A stretch of 64,000 nucleotides of DNA from Massilia sp. CFBP 13721 (GTDB lineage Bacteria > Pseudomonadota > Gammaproteobacteria > Burkholderiales > Burkholderiaceae_D), in contig NZ_JACYUY010000002.1 in the NCBI RefSeq assembly GCF_014842025.1, forward strand, positions 62,001-126,000, written 5' to 3'. Positions 19,376 to 29,252 of the stretch are shown piece by piece (the stretch's first letter is position 1; each line of letters opens with the position of its first letter). The notes under the pieces are model-generated. The model was not told the DNA's origin. It made no database searches and worked only from the letters and a program-made list of their open reading frames with translations. The position numbers and the translations under genes are program-made.

Positions 19376-20155
19376 TTATGGAAACAACAACAAGGTTCCC
19401 CATCCGAGAAGCCCCAGGCCACCCACGCAAGCCACCACGGCGCCACCCGGCACCAGCTTTTCCAGCATCACCAGCCCCGCCAGGCCCAGCAGCGCACCCA
19501 GGTTGGTGACCCCGGCCGCGAACAGCAACAGCATCAGCAGCCACCAGCAGCCCACGCAGTACAGGCCGTGCGTGCAACCCATGCGCAGGGCGCCCGCCAG
19601 GCCCGGGCGCCAGCTGGTGACCACGAACGACAGCGGCGCCCGGCAATGGCGCAGGCAGGCGTGCTTGGCCGGTGTCCACTGGTAGATCCCGGCCGCCACC
19701 AGCAGCAAGCCGCACCCCGCGCCATTGACGATGGCCATGCCGGTATCGAGCAGGCCGGCATCGTGCAGCGCCCACTGCGCCAGCGTGGCGCAGGCGCCGA
19801 AGCCGATCCAGGCCGCCAGGTAGCCGAGAATGAACGCCAGCGTCCCGAGATTCGGGAAGCGTACCGCGCGCGCCAGCCGGTTAATGTGGGCGAACAGCAG
19901 GATTACTGGCGTCGCCGCCGGCAGCGTGATGGCCGAGAGGACCGCGCCCCACATCGCCAGCACCAGCCCCAGTTCGGACGCGCGATAGGGCGGCGTCGCC
20001 AGCACCGTACCCGGCGGCGGCGGATCGAGCGTGGCGATGCGCAAGGCGCGAAACACCAGGCAGGCCCAGCAGATTGCCACCAGCAGCGCCAGGCAGGCAA
20101 TGACGAAGGGCCGCTCGCGGCCGGGCTGGGTGTCGACACGGATCAGGGAAGTCAT
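19376..20155 (-). CDS. DUF2182 multi-pass membrane protein (predicted metal-binding)
   Basis: A 259-residue inner-membrane protein with about seven hydrophobic helices. The diagnostic DUF2182 block is near the C-terminus: GCTHGLYCVGCWWLLMLLLF, with two Cys two residues apart, followed by LEKLVPGG. The family is called a predicted metal-binding integral membrane protein; its function is unknown. It often neighbours a DUF1326 gene, which is absent here. The frame runs to 20386, but ATG 20155 has a ribosome site (GGGAG) at good spacing and avoids overlap with the divergent transporter gene. Confidence 0.82.
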   Translation of the reverse strand: MTSLIRVDTQPGRERPFVIACLALLVAICWACLVFRALRIATLDPPPPGTVLATPPYRASELGLVLAMWGAVLSAITLPAATPVILLFAHINRLARAVRFPNLGTLAFILGYLAAWIGFGACATLAQWALHDAGLLDTGMAIVNGAGCGLLLVAAGIYQWTPAKHACLRHCRAPLSFVVTSWRPGLAGALRMGCTHGLYCVGCWWLLMLLLFAAGVTNLGALLGLAGLVMLEKLVPGGAVVACVGGLGLLGWGTLLLFP

Positions 20156-20343
20156 CCGGGTGCTCCCGTGCTGTGCGGCCAGGGCGGCGAATGCGCCGGC
20201 GGCCGCTTCATTCTCCAAACCATGTTCCAGTTCGGCATTGTGCTCTCTCATTGAAGGTGGTGGCCGAGGTTGGACTGCGCGGGCGGCCTTGCGTTCCGCG
20301 GTGCTGCCGAGCTCGATTTTGTGCTTGGCCGTACAATCGTCGG

Positions 20344-21267
20344 ATGACCCCGCCCGAACCCGCCGCGACTGCAACCTCCATGCCACGCCCGGCTTTCCTT
20401 GCCGGCCTGGCCATCGCCATCGGTGGCGCCGTTTTGTTTTCCACGAAAGCCATCGTCGCCAAACTGCTGTACCGATACCACATCGATGCGATTACCTTGA
20501 TCGCGTTCAGGATGCTGTTCTCGCTTCCGGTGTTTGCCGCCGTCGCCTTCTGGAAGATGCGTACCGAGGCGCCGCTCAGCCCGGCGGACCGCTGGCGCAT
20601 CGCCGGACTCGGCCTGATCGGCTATTACCTGTCGAGCACGCTCGATTTCCTGGGCTTGCAGTACATTTCCGTCGGGCTCGAGCGGCTGATCCTGTTCCTG
20701 ACGCCGACTTTCGTGCTGGCGATCACCGCCATCTTTTTCAAGCGCCGCATCGGCCCCTTCGAGTGGGGCGCGCTGGCGCTGTCGTACTGCGGCATCGTGC
20801 TGGTCTTCCTGCACGACCTGGCCGGTGGGGATGCCGGCAACACGGTGCTGGGCGCGCTGTTCGTGACCGGCTCGGCCGTCACCTACGCCGTGTACTTGCT
20901 CGGCACCGGCGAGATGGTGCGCCGCGTCGGCTCGCTGCGCCTGGTGGCGTATGCGATGTGTGTATCGGGCGTGGCCTGCGTCATCCAGTTCCTCGTCCTG
21001 CGGCCGGTGGCGCTGCTGGTACAGCCGCCGGCGGTGTACGGGCTCTCGCTCGTCAACGCCGTTTTCTGTACCATCTTCCCGGTATTCATGACCATGGCGG
21101 CGGTAGGGCGCATCGGCGCGGCCACCGCTTCCCAGGCCGGCATGATCGGCCCGGTGTCGACGCTGTTCCTGGGCTACTTGGTGTTGGGCGAGCCGCTGAC
21201 CGCGGTGCAGTTGGGTGGCACCGGCCTGGTGCTGGCGGGCATTACCTTGCTGTCCTTGAAAAAATAA
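20344..21267 (+). CDS. EamA/DMT-superfamily transporter
   Basis: A 307-residue inner-membrane protein with ten hydrophobic segments in two EamA repeats (first from about residue 20, second from about 165). The repeat signatures are LDFLGLQYISVGLERLILFL and GRIGAATASQAGMIGPVSTL. Family members export metabolites or amino acids; no substrate can be read from sequence. ATG 20344 is preferred over an upstream in-frame ATG because the earlier residues are basic and non-family. It precedes mgsA by 12 bases. Confidence 0.88.
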   Translation: MTPPEPAATATSMPRPAFLAGLAIAIGGAVLFSTKAIVAKLLYRYHIDAITLIAFRMLFSLPVFAAVAFWKMRTEAPLSPADRWRIAGLGLIGYYLSSTLDFLGLQYISVGLERLILFLTPTFVLAITAIFFKRRIGPFEWGALALSYCGIVLVFLHDLAGGDAGNTVLGALFVTGSAVTYAVYLLGTGEMVRRVGSLRLVAYAMCVSGVACVIQFLVLRPVALLVQPPAVYGLSLVNAVFCTIFPVFMTMAAVGRIGAATASQAGMIGPVSTLFLGYLVLGEPLTAVQLGGTGLVLAGITLLSLKK

Positions 21268-21279
21268 AGAGGGGAGAAA

Positions 21280-21675
21280 ATGAAACCACGCATCGCGCTG
21301 ATCGCGCACGACAAGAAGAAGGACGACATGATCGTGCTCGCGGGCGCCTACCGCGACTTCCTGGCCGGCTGCGCGCTGGTCGCCACCGGCACCACCGGAT
21401 CGCGCCTGATCGCCGAACTCGGCCTGGCGGTCGAGTGCAAGCATTCCGGTCCGTTCGGCGGCGACCTGCAGATCGGCGCCGAGCTCGTCATCGGCAACAT
21501 CGACGCCGTGATTTTCCTGCGCGACCCGATGACGCCGCAGCCGCACGAACCCGATATCAACGCGCTGGTACGCGCTTGCGACGTCCACAACGTCGCCTGC
21601 GCCACCAACGTATCCACGGCTCACCTGGTGCTGAGCCAGCTCATGACAATCAACGACAAGGAGATCGCAGCATGA
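21280..21675 (+). CDS. mgsA: Methylglyoxal synthase
   Basis: A 131-residue enzyme that converts dihydroxyacetone phosphate to methylglyoxal and phosphate, a bypass of lower glycolysis when phosphate is short. Conserved blocks: [14 protein letters not shown], the phosphate site [25 protein letters not shown] (the catalytic Asp sits in the GGD motif), [15 protein letters not shown] and [11 protein letters not shown]. Ribosome site GGGGAG before ATG 21280. The stop overlaps the next gene (ATGA), linking it to a quinone reductase. Confidence 0.95.
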   Translation: MKPRIALIAHDKKKDDMIVLAGAYRDFLAGCALVATGTTGSRLIAELGLAVECKHSGPFGGDLQIGAELVIGNIDAVIFLRDPMTPQPHEPDINALVRACDVHNVACATNVSTAHLVLSQLMTINDKEIAA

Positions 21676-22649
21676 TGGCCAAGGCAATACGCATGACCCG
21701 CACCGGCGGGCCGGAAGTACTCGAGTACGTCGACGTCGAGGTAGGGGAGCCCGGACCGGGCGAGGCGCGCGTGCGCCAGCATGCGATCGGCCTGAATTTT
21801 ATTGACGTCTATTTCCGTACCGGGCTGTACCCGATGCCGCTGCCCTCAGGCCTGGGCCAGGAAGGCGCGGGCGTGGTCGAGGCGGTGGGCGAGGGCGTGA
21901 CCCACGTCCAGCCAGGCGACCGCGTCGCCTATGCCGGGCGCCCGAACGGCGCCTACAGTGCATTGCGCACGATGCCGGCCGATATCCTGGTGCGCCTGCC
22001 GGACGCGATCGATTTCGAAACGGCCGCGGCCATGATGCTGCAGGGCTTGACGGTGCAATACCTGTTCAACGGCACTTACCAGATCAAGCCGGGCCAGACC
22101 ATCCTGTTCCATGCGGCCGCCGGCGGCGTTGGCCTGATTGCCTGCCAGTGGGCGCGTGCGATGGGCGTGAACCTGATCGGCACTGTCGGGTCCAAGGAAA
22201 AGGCGGCGCTGGCACAAGCGGCCGGCGCTGCCCATGTGATCAACTACAACGAGGAAGACATCGTGGCGCGCGTGCTCGAGATCACGGATGGCGCGAAGGT
22301 GCCGGTCGTCTACGACTCGGTCGGCAAGGACACCTTTATCCGCTCGCTCGACTGCCTGCAGCCGCGCGGGCTGATGGTCAGCTTCGGCAACGCGTCGGGG
22401 CCGGTGCCGCCGTTCTCGATGAACGAACTGGCGTCGCGCAATTCGCTGTACCTCACCCGGCCCTCGCTGGGCGCCTATGTCGCCACCCGCGACGCGCTGG
22501 AAGAACGCGCGGCCGACCTGTTCGCGATGGTCGAGAGCGGCAAAGTGAAGATCGACATCCACCAGCGCTTCGCGCTGGCCGAGGCCGCGAAGGCCCACAT
22601 CGCGCTCGAAGCGCGCCGGACCACCGGTTCAACGATCCTGCTGCCATGA
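21672..22649 (+). CDS. NADPH:quinone oxidoreductase (zeta-crystallin-like MDR)
   Basis: A 325-residue medium-chain reductase without the zinc ligands of alcohol dehydrogenases. The GroES-like N-domain contains [15 protein letters not shown] and [15 protein letters not shown]; the Rossmann domain has [18 protein letters not shown] and ends [11 protein letters not shown]. It likely reduces quinones or enones with NADPH in the cytoplasm. Coupling to mgsA suggests a role against reactive carbonyls, which is inference. A second ATG at 21675 is possible. Its stop overlaps the next small gene. Confidence 0.9.
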   Translation: MMAKAIRMTRTGGPEVLEYVDVEVGEPGPGEARVRQHAIGLNFIDVYFRTGLYPMPLPSGLGQEGAGVVEAVGEGVTHVQPGDRVAYAGRPNGAYSALRTMPADILVRLPDAIDFETAAAMMLQGLTVQYLFNGTYQIKPGQTILFHAAAGGVGLIACQWARAMGVNLIGTVGSKEKAALAQAAGAAHVINYNEEDIVARVLEITDGAKVPVVYDSVGKDTFIRSLDCLQPRGLMVSFGNASGPVPPFSMNELASRNSLYLTRPSLGAYVATRDALEERAADLFAMVESGKVKIDIHQRFALAEAAKAHIALEARRTTGSTILLP

Positions 22650-22789
22650 GGGAGTTCAGCGACGATAACGAGCCGCAGGAGCCGGACACGGTCGGCGCGC
22701 CGAAGTTCGGGCGTTTGCTGATCGTGCTGCTGCTGGCGGTGCTGTTGATTATCGTGATCACCTTCGCTTCGGAGGCGTATTTCACGTAA
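22646..22789 (+). CDS. 47-residue single-span membrane protein
   Basis: Not recognised. The first 23 residues are acidic and polar ([14 protein letters not shown]), followed by one strongly hydrophobic helix (LLIVLLLAVLLIIVITF) and a short tail. This is the layout of a small N-in membrane protein. It is joined to the quinone reductase gene by an ATGA overlap, which supports that it is translated. A perfect palindrome follows 11 bases after the stop. Function unknown. Confidence 0.65.
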   Translation: MREFSDDNEPQEPDTVGAPKFGRLLIVLLLAVLLIIVITFASEAYFT

Positions 22790-22800
22790 TTGTTGACCAT

Positions 22801-22843
22801 GGCGTACCGTAGGGGGGCTCCCCGAGCCCCCCTACGGTACGCC
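22801..22843. repeat. Perfect 20-bp palindrome, symmetric REP-like variant
   Basis: Both arms read from GGCGTACCGTAGGGGGGCTC, with a three-base loop CCC, and pair without mismatch. Unlike other copies in the window, both ends carry the GTAGGG-type terminus rather than one GTAGGG and one CACGCG end. It lies between convergent genes. Confidence 0.85.
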
Positions 22844-22861
22844 ACTGTCTCAATAATCAAT

Positions 22862-22894
22862 AAAAAAGCCGGAACATCACTGTTCCGGCTTTGT
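22862..22894 (-). terminator. Intrinsic terminator of the DUF4136-like gene
   Basis: A 12-bp stem (AAAGCCGGAACA / TGTTCCGGCTTT, loop TCAC) is followed on the minus strand by six T. It ends the minus-strand lipoprotein gene and may also stop transcripts from the left. Confidence 0.88.
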
Positions 22895-22918
22895 ATTCCA
22901 ACGCCTTAAAACGGCAAA

Positions 22919-23566
22919 TCAGCCATCCTTACGCTGCAACTCCACCCTGCGCACCTGCCCGCTCGGCCCCGGGAATCCCGCAAACGCGCTTTGCACCAGC
23001 GCCGGCATCACTTCCGGCGTCGACAGCTGGCGGCTCAGGTTGTGCACGGTGACGTCGAACAGGCGCTTGTCGGTCTTGTCCTTGATCGATACCTGCAGCT
23101 CGCGCCGGTACTGGTGCTCGATCGAGACCTGGTAGGCCGGGACCGGGCTCCAGAACGGGTCATAGAACGGATGGTGCCAACGGGCGAAGCGTCCGCGCGG
23201 ACCGAAGCGCGAACCATAGAAGGAGCCATAACGCGGGCCGAAGTACGAAAAATCATCGTACATCACCGGCTGCACGACGCGCACCGGGACGTCGGTGGTG
23301 GTAAACCGCATCGCCACCTTCAGGGCGGCCGGGCTCAGGTTCGATTCGCGGAAACCCAGCTGCGCCAGCTGTCCGCGCACCAGGTTCTGGTAGCTCTGGT
23401 ATTCGAGCGTATTGTCGAAATTCGGCGGCGCCTCGAACACATAGCTCTTGTCTTCGATCTGGGCCGGCCACTGGTGGAAGGTCGTGACGTCCGAGCGGAT
23501 GGTGGTGGCGCATCCGCCCAGCAATAGCGCGGTGAGCGCCATGCCTGCTGCAATCAAGCGTTTCAT
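22919..23566 (-). CDS. DUF4136-like lipoprotein
   Basis: A 215-residue envelope lipoprotein. The signal peptide ends in the lipobox LLGGC, so C19 would be lipidated. The mature part has FHQWPAQIEDKSYVFE and many Tyr/Phe/Arg residues in the middle (YFGPRYGSFYGSRFGPRGR), then a beta-rich C-terminal half. This fits DUF4136, a family of unknown function in proteobacterial envelopes. Single-gene unit bounded by its own terminator. Confidence 0.8.
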   Translation of the reverse strand: MKRLIAAGMALTALLLGGCATTIRSDVTTFHQWPAQIEDKSYVFEAPPNFDNTLEYQSYQNLVRGQLAQLGFRESNLSPAALKVAMRFTTTDVPVRVVQPVMYDDFSYFGPRYGSFYGSRFGPRGRFARWHHPFYDPFWSPVPAYQVSIEHQYRRELQVSIKDKTDKRLFDVTVHNLSRQLSTPEVMPALVQSAFAGFPGPSGQVRRVELQRKDG

Positions 23567-23773
23567 TCGTTTTCTCTCCGGGTTTTTAACGGTCTTTGCC
23601 TAGCGTCAGATTGCGCCGTTTCGTCAATTTACGCAGATTAATTTACACATGGTTACCAACACTACTTGACGACACATTTCGCACAGGTGCGCATCGACTG
23701 AATTGCGCGAGCCGGGGTAAATCTTGTTGGTAAAATAAGTGCTTCTTCGACTGTATATTTCCGGACCTCCCCC

Positions 23774-26419
23774 ATGCGCACCGATACGCCCCAGACGATT
23801 TACAGGAAAGATTACACCCCGCCCAGCTACCTCGTGGACACCGTCGAACTCGGCTTCGATCTCGATCCGGCCCGTACCATCGTCGCCAACCGGATGACGA
23901 TGCGGCGCAATCCGGACAGCGCCCAGCGCGAAATCGAACTCTACGGCGAGAACCTGGAACTGGTGGCGCTGCGCATGAACGGTAACACCCTGGGCGAGGA
24001 GGACTATCGCATCGAGGGCCACCAGCTGACGATTCCCGATACCCCCGAGGAAGTCACGCTCGAGATCGAAACGATCTGCGTGCCCGAGCAAAACACCACG
24101 CTCAACGGCCTGTACACGTCGAACGGCAGTTTTTATACCCAGTGCGAAGCCGAGGGCTTCCGCGCGATCACGTATTTCCCGGACCGCCCGGACGTGATGG
24201 CCGTCTTCACCGTCATGCTGCGCGCCGACAAGGAAAAATACCCGGTGCTGCTGTCGAACGGTAACCTGGTCGAAGAAGGCGAACTCGGCGATGGCCGCCA
24301 CTACGCCAAGTGGGAAGACCCGTTCAAGAAGCCGAGCTACCTGTTCGCACTGGTCGCCGCACGCCTGGTCTGCCAGGAAGAAACGTTCCGCTTGAAAGAT
24401 GGTCGCGACGCCCTGCTGCAAGTCTGGGTCGAAGACGGCAACCTGGACAAGACCGACTACGCGATGCAAGCCCTGAAAAACGGCATCCGCTGGGACGAGG
24501 AACGCTGGGATCTCGAACTCGACCTGGACCGCTTCATGATCGTCGCCGTGGGCGACTTCAACATGGGCGCGATGGAAAACAAGGGTTTGAACATTTTCAA
24601 CACGAAATTTGTGCTGGCCAATCCGCGCGTGGCGACCGACATCGACTTCCAGGGCATCGAGGCGGTGGTCGGCCACGAATACTTCCACAACTGGACCGGC
24701 AACCGCGTTACCTGCCGCGACTGGTTCCAGCTGTCGCTGAAAGAAGGCCTCACCGTGTTCCGCGACCAGGAATTCTCTGCCGACATGATCGGCACCGACA
24801 GCGGACGGGCGGTCGGCCGCATCGACCAGGTGCGTACCTTGCGCCAAACCCAGTTCCCGGAAGACGCCGGCCCGATGGCGCACCCGGTGCGCCCCGACTC
24901 CTTTGTCGAAATCAATAATTTTTATACGGTGACCGTGTACGAAAAGGGCGCAGAAGTCGTGCGCATGTATCAAACCCTGCTCGGCCGCGACGGTTTCAAG
25001 AAGGGCATGGACTTGTATTTCGAGCGCCACGACGGCCAGGCCGTCACCTGCGACGATTTCCTGTGTGCCATGGCCGACGCCAACGGGCGCGATTTGACCC
25101 GCTTCGAACGCTGGTACAGCCAGTCCGGCACCCCGGTCGTGCGCGCCGAGACCCGCTACGACGAGATCGAAAAAACCTACACGCTGACATTCTTCCAGTC
25201 TTGCCCGCCGACTCCGGGCCAGGCCAGCAAGTTCCCGTTCCACATCCCGATCGCCGTCGGCCTGCTGGATGCGGACGGTAACGACATCGCCTTGACGATC
25301 GACGGTGCAGAGCAGGGCACCACCGCCGTGCTGGAGCTGACCGAATTCGAGCAGAGCTTCGTCTTCGAGAACGTGCTCGCGCAGCCGACGCCATCGATCC
25401 TGCGCAATTTCTCCGCGCCGGTCATCCTCGACTTCAACTATGGCGACGCCGACCTGCTGCACCTGTTCAGCCACGACAGCGATGCCGTCAACCGCTGGGA
25501 AGCCGGCCAGAGATTAGCCATGGGACGCCTGCTGAAACTGACCGGCGAAGCCGGCGTCGGCGCGCCGCTGCTGCTGGACGACACCTTCCTGGTGGCGCTG
25601 GGCAAGATGCTGCTCGATGAGTCGCTCGATCCCGCCTTCCGCGAACAGGCATTGCTGCTGCCGTCGGAGGGCATGGTTGCCGAGCAGATCGAAGTGGTCA
25701 ATCCGATGTCGATCCATCTGGCGCGCCAGTTCATGCGCGCCAACATCGGCGCCTACCTGCGCACCGAATTGCTGGCGCAATACCGGGCCAACCAGACGCC
25801 AGGCGAATACAGCCCGGACGCCCTGTCGGCCGGCAAGCGCGCCCTGAAAAACCTGTGCCTGGCGTATCTCGCGGCGGCACGGGATGAAGAAGGGCTGGCG
25901 CTGGCCCAGCAACAATTCGACGCGGCGGACAACATGACCGACCGTATCGCCGCGCTCGCCGCGCTGGTCGACGCGCGCGCGCCCGGTGCGGAAGCGGCAC
26001 TGCAGCGTTTCTACGACGAATTCGAGGACGAACCCCTCGTCGTCGACAAATGGTTCGCGATGCAGGCAGCGAACCCGCTCACCGACGTGCCGACCGTGCG
26101 CGGCCTGATGCGCCACCAGGCGTTCAACCTGCGCAACCCGAACCGCGCGCGCAGCGTCATCTCGAGCTTCTGCACCGCCAACCCGGTGCAATTCCACGCC
26201 CCGGACGGCAGCGGCTACGCCTTCTGGGCCGAGCAGGTGATCACCCTCGATGCGCTCAACCCGCAAGTGGCCAGCCGCCTGGCGCGCTCGATGGACCGCT
26301 GGCGCCGTTACACGCCGGAACTGCAGGAGCAGATGAAAAAAGCCTTGCAACAGGTCGCAGGACAGCAGCGCCTGTCGAACAATGTCCGAGAAGTTATCGG
26401 CAAGGCTCTGGCAAACTAA
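23774..26419 (+). CDS. pepN: Aminopeptidase N
   Basis: An 881-residue M1 zinc aminopeptidase of the cytoplasm, full length for the E. coli-type family. The exopeptidase motif GAMEN is at 265-269, the zinc motif HEYFH at 301-305, with the third ligand Glu in LKEGLTVFRDQEF. It removes N-terminal residues in general peptide turnover. It has no signal peptide, unlike the two M1 genes near 49-54 kb. fbp follows 30 bases downstream, a common Burkholderiales order. Confidence 0.97.
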   Translation: MRTDTPQTIYRKDYTPPSYLVDTVELGFDLDPARTIVANRMTMRRNPDSAQREIELYGENLELVALRMNGNTLGEEDYRIEGHQLTIPDTPEEVTLEIETICVPEQNTTLNGLYTSNGSFYTQCEAEGFRAITYFPDRPDVMAVFTVMLRADKEKYPVLLSNGNLVEEGELGDGRHYAKWEDPFKKPSYLFALVAARLVCQEETFRLKDGRDALLQVWVEDGNLDKTDYAMQALKNGIRWDEERWDLELDLDRFMIVAVGDFNMGAMENKGLNIFNTKFVLANPRVATDIDFQGIEAVVGHEYFHNWTGNRVTCRDWFQLSLKEGLTVFRDQEFSADMIGTDSGRAVGRIDQVRTLRQTQFPEDAGPMAHPVRPDSFVEINNFYTVTVYEKGAEVVRMYQTLLGRDGFKKGMDLYFERHDGQAVTCDDFLCAMADANGRDLTRFERWYSQSGTPVVRAETRYDEIEKTYTLTFFQSCPPTPGQASKFPFHIPIAVGLLDADGNDIALTIDGAEQGTTAVLELTEFEQSFVFENVLAQPTPSILRNFSAPVILDFNYGDADLLHLFSHDSDAVNRWEAGQRLAMGRLLKLTGEAGVGAPLLLDDTFLVALGKMLLDESLDPAFREQALLLPSEGMVAEQIEVVNPMSIHLARQFMRANIGAYLRTELLAQYRANQTPGEYSPDALSAGKRALKNLCLAYLAAARDEEGLALAQQQFDAADNMTDRIAALAALVDARAPGAEAALQRFYDEFEDEPLVVDKWFAMQAANPLTDVPTVRGLMRHQAFNLRNPNRARSVISSFCTANPVQFHAPDGSGYAFWAEQVITLDALNPQVASRLARSMDRWRRYTPELQEQMKKALQQVAGQQRLSNNVREVIGKALAN

Positions 26420-26449
26420 TTAGAACTATCAATCCAAGCGAAGGAAGTC

Positions 26450-27451
<1,002 letters not shown>

Positions 27452-27564
27452 CCGCCAAGGCGGATGCTTTTTGGCCAATTGGCAAGAAATTGCCGAGTGG
27501 GACTAGCAAGTTTGCCTGGTTGTTTGCTAGAATACGGCTCTTCGTCGGGTTTGCCCGGTTAAGA

Positions 27565-27640
27565 GCCGCTGTAGCTCAGTTGGTAGAGCAGCGCATTCGT
27601 AATGCGAAGGTCGCCAGTTCGATTCCGGCCAGCGGCACCA
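27565..27640 (+). tRNA. tRNA-Thr (anticodon CGT)
   Basis: A 76-base cloverleaf: acceptor GCCGCTG pairs with CAGCGGC, D-loop AGCTCAGTTGGTAGAGC, anticodon stem CGCAT/ATGCG with loop TTCGTAA (anticodon CGT, reading ACG), T-arm containing GTTCGATTC, and CCA encoded at 27638-27640. A -10-like TAGAAT at 27528-27533 lies about 32 bases upstream; no convincing -35 was found. Confidence 0.97.
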
Positions 27641-27660
27641 AGAATTTAGCAGTAAGAGAA

Positions 27661-27694
27661 AAGGGTTGCATGCTTCGGCATGTAACCCTTTTTT
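27661..27694 (+). terminator. Intrinsic terminator of tRNA-Thr
   Basis: A 13-bp stem (AAGGGTTGCATGC / GCATGTAACCCTT, one G-U pair) is closed by a TTCG tetraloop and followed by a T-run. Confidence 0.92.
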
Positions 27695-27718
27695 ATTTCC
27701 GATAGCCCTAAGCAGAGG

Positions 27719-27897
27719 GACGTAGGGTGGACGGCTCCACCCGACTGTCTGATTGATTCGCGGCTTGAACGCCGCCCACGCGTTCAACCAGCTTATGAAA
27801 CTTCGCGACTGCTCTGGCTGTCGTTGAACGCGTGGGCGGCGCACAAGCGGCGTGCCTGCTTGCTCCGGGGGGGGAGCCGTCCACCCTACGTCCCTCC
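27719..27897. repeat. Composite nested inverted repeat of REP-like units
   Basis: The outer ends CGTAGGGTGGACGGCTCC and GGAGCCGTCCACCCTACG face each other across about 180 bases. Inside lies a second inverted pair, GCCGCCCACGCGTTCAAC and GTTGAACGCGTGGGCGGC. The four parts look like two repeat units, each split by inserted sequence. This explains most of the space between the tRNA and the tartrate operon; the remaining 130 bases upstream of 28036 contain no gene. Confidence 0.8.
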
Positions 27898-28035
27898 GCT
27901 TGGCGTACACGCCCCTACAGCATCATTGTTAATCCACAGTTAAGAATGGATTGAGTTTCCAGCCCTTTGTATGTCTTCCGGAGCGGGTAGAGTGATCTCA
28001 CGACCACACCACCCAACACTGACGGAGACAGCAAC

Positions 28036-29127
28036 ATGAAGACCTACAACATCGCAACCATCCCAGGCGACGGCATCGGCAAGGAAGTCGTGCCGGCAGG
28101 GCAGGAAGTGCTGGCGGCGCTGGCCGCGTCAAGCAATGCTTTCCAGTTCAGCTTCGAGAACTTCGACTGGGGCGGCGACTACTACCGTCAGCACGGCGTC
28201 ATGATGCCGGCCGATGGCCTCGATGCATTGCGCGGCAAGGATGCGATCCTGTTCGGCTCGGCCGGCGACCCGGACATCGCCGACCACATCACCCTGTGGG
28301 GCCTGCGCCTGAAAATCTGCCAGGGTTTCGACCAGTACGCCAACGTGCGTCCGACGCGTATCCTGCCTGGCATTGACGGTCCCCTAAAACGCTGCGCGCC
28401 GGAAGACCTGAACTGGGTCATCGTGCGCGAAAATTCGGAAGGCGAATATTCCGGCGTCGGCGGGCGCGTGCACCAGGGCCATCCGATCGAAGCAGCGACC
28501 GACGTCAGCATGATGACGCGCGTCGGCGTCGAGCGCATCCTGCGCTTCGCCTTCAAACTGGCGCAGTCGCGGCCACGCAAGCTGCTCACTGTCGTCACCA
28601 AGAGCAACGCCCAGCGCCATGCGATGGTGATGTGGGACGAGATCGCGCTGGAAGTCTCGCGCGAATTCCCGGACGTGACATGGGACAAGGAGCTGGTCGA
28701 CGCGGCCACCGCGCGCATGGTCAACCGTCCGGCCACGCTCGACACCATCGTCGCCACCAACCTGCACGCCGACATCCTTTCCGACCTGGCCGCGGCGCTG
28801 GCCGGTAGCCTGGGCATCGCCCCGACCGGCAACATCGATCCGGAGCGGCGCTACCCGTCGATGTTCGAGCCGATCCACGGCTCGGCCTTCGACATCATGG
28901 GCAAAGGTTTGGCCAACCCGATCGGCACCTTCTGGTCGGTCGTCATGCTGCTCGAGCACCTGGGCGAGCACGCCGCCGCGCAGCAGGTGATGGCGGCCAT
29001 CGAAAGCGTCACCGCCAATCCGGCCCTGCACACCCGCGACCTCGGCGGCACGGCGACCACCGTGCAAGTCACCCAGGCCGTTTGTGACTTCCTGAGCAGC
29101 CGGCAGCAGCAGCGCGCAGCTGCCTGA
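28036..29127 (+). CDS. ttuC: Tartrate dehydrogenase / tartrate decarboxylase (TtuC-like)
   Basis: A 363-residue NAD+-dependent beta-decarboxylating dehydrogenase that can oxidise tartrate to oxaloglycolate and, on some substrates, decarboxylate it. Features are [13 protein letters not shown], the substrate loop [40 protein letters not shown] and [15 protein letters not shown]. The sequence fits the tartrate/D-malate branch rather than LeuB or Icd. Followed by a C4-dicarboxylate carrier, glycerate kinase and pyruvate kinase, which supports tartrate. Ribosome site GGAGA before ATG 28036. Confidence 0.9.
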   Translation: MKTYNIATIPGDGIGKEVVPAGQEVLAALAASSNAFQFSFENFDWGGDYYRQHGVMMPADGLDALRGKDAILFGSAGDPDIADHITLWGLRLKICQGFDQYANVRPTRILPGIDGPLKRCAPEDLNWVIVRENSEGEYSGVGGRVHQGHPIEAATDVSMMTRVGVERILRFAFKLAQSRPRKLLTVVTKSNAQRHAMVMWDEIALEVSREFPDVTWDKELVDAATARMVNRPATLDTIVATNLHADILSDLAAALAGSLGIAPTGNIDPERRYPSMFEPIHGSAFDIMGKGLANPIGTFWSVVMLLEHLGEHAAAQQVMAAIESVTANPALHTRDLGGTATTVQVTQAVCDFLSSRQQQRAAA

Positions 29128-29139
29128 CCGAGCCCGATC

Positions 29140-29170
29140 GGCGCCGTCGTCCACGGCGCCTTTTTGTTTT
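29140..29170 (+). terminator. Intrinsic terminator after ttuC
   Basis: A perfect stem GGCGCCGT / ACGGCGCC, loop CGTCC, followed by TTTTTGTTTT. It lies inside the otherwise collinear tartrate cluster, so ttuC may be made in excess of the downstream genes or dctA may have its own promoter. Confidence 0.85.
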
Positions 29171-29252
29171 TGGCGTCCTGCGCCAGTTCCGCCCCTACCG
29201 GCCGCCAGAGTCCAGGAGGGGAGTCCCGGAAAGCTCATCTACAGGAGACATC

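Noticed and set aside
23624..25474. 616-codon minus-strand frame opposite pepN
   Set aside because: Shadow of the aminopeptidase gene; no motifs.
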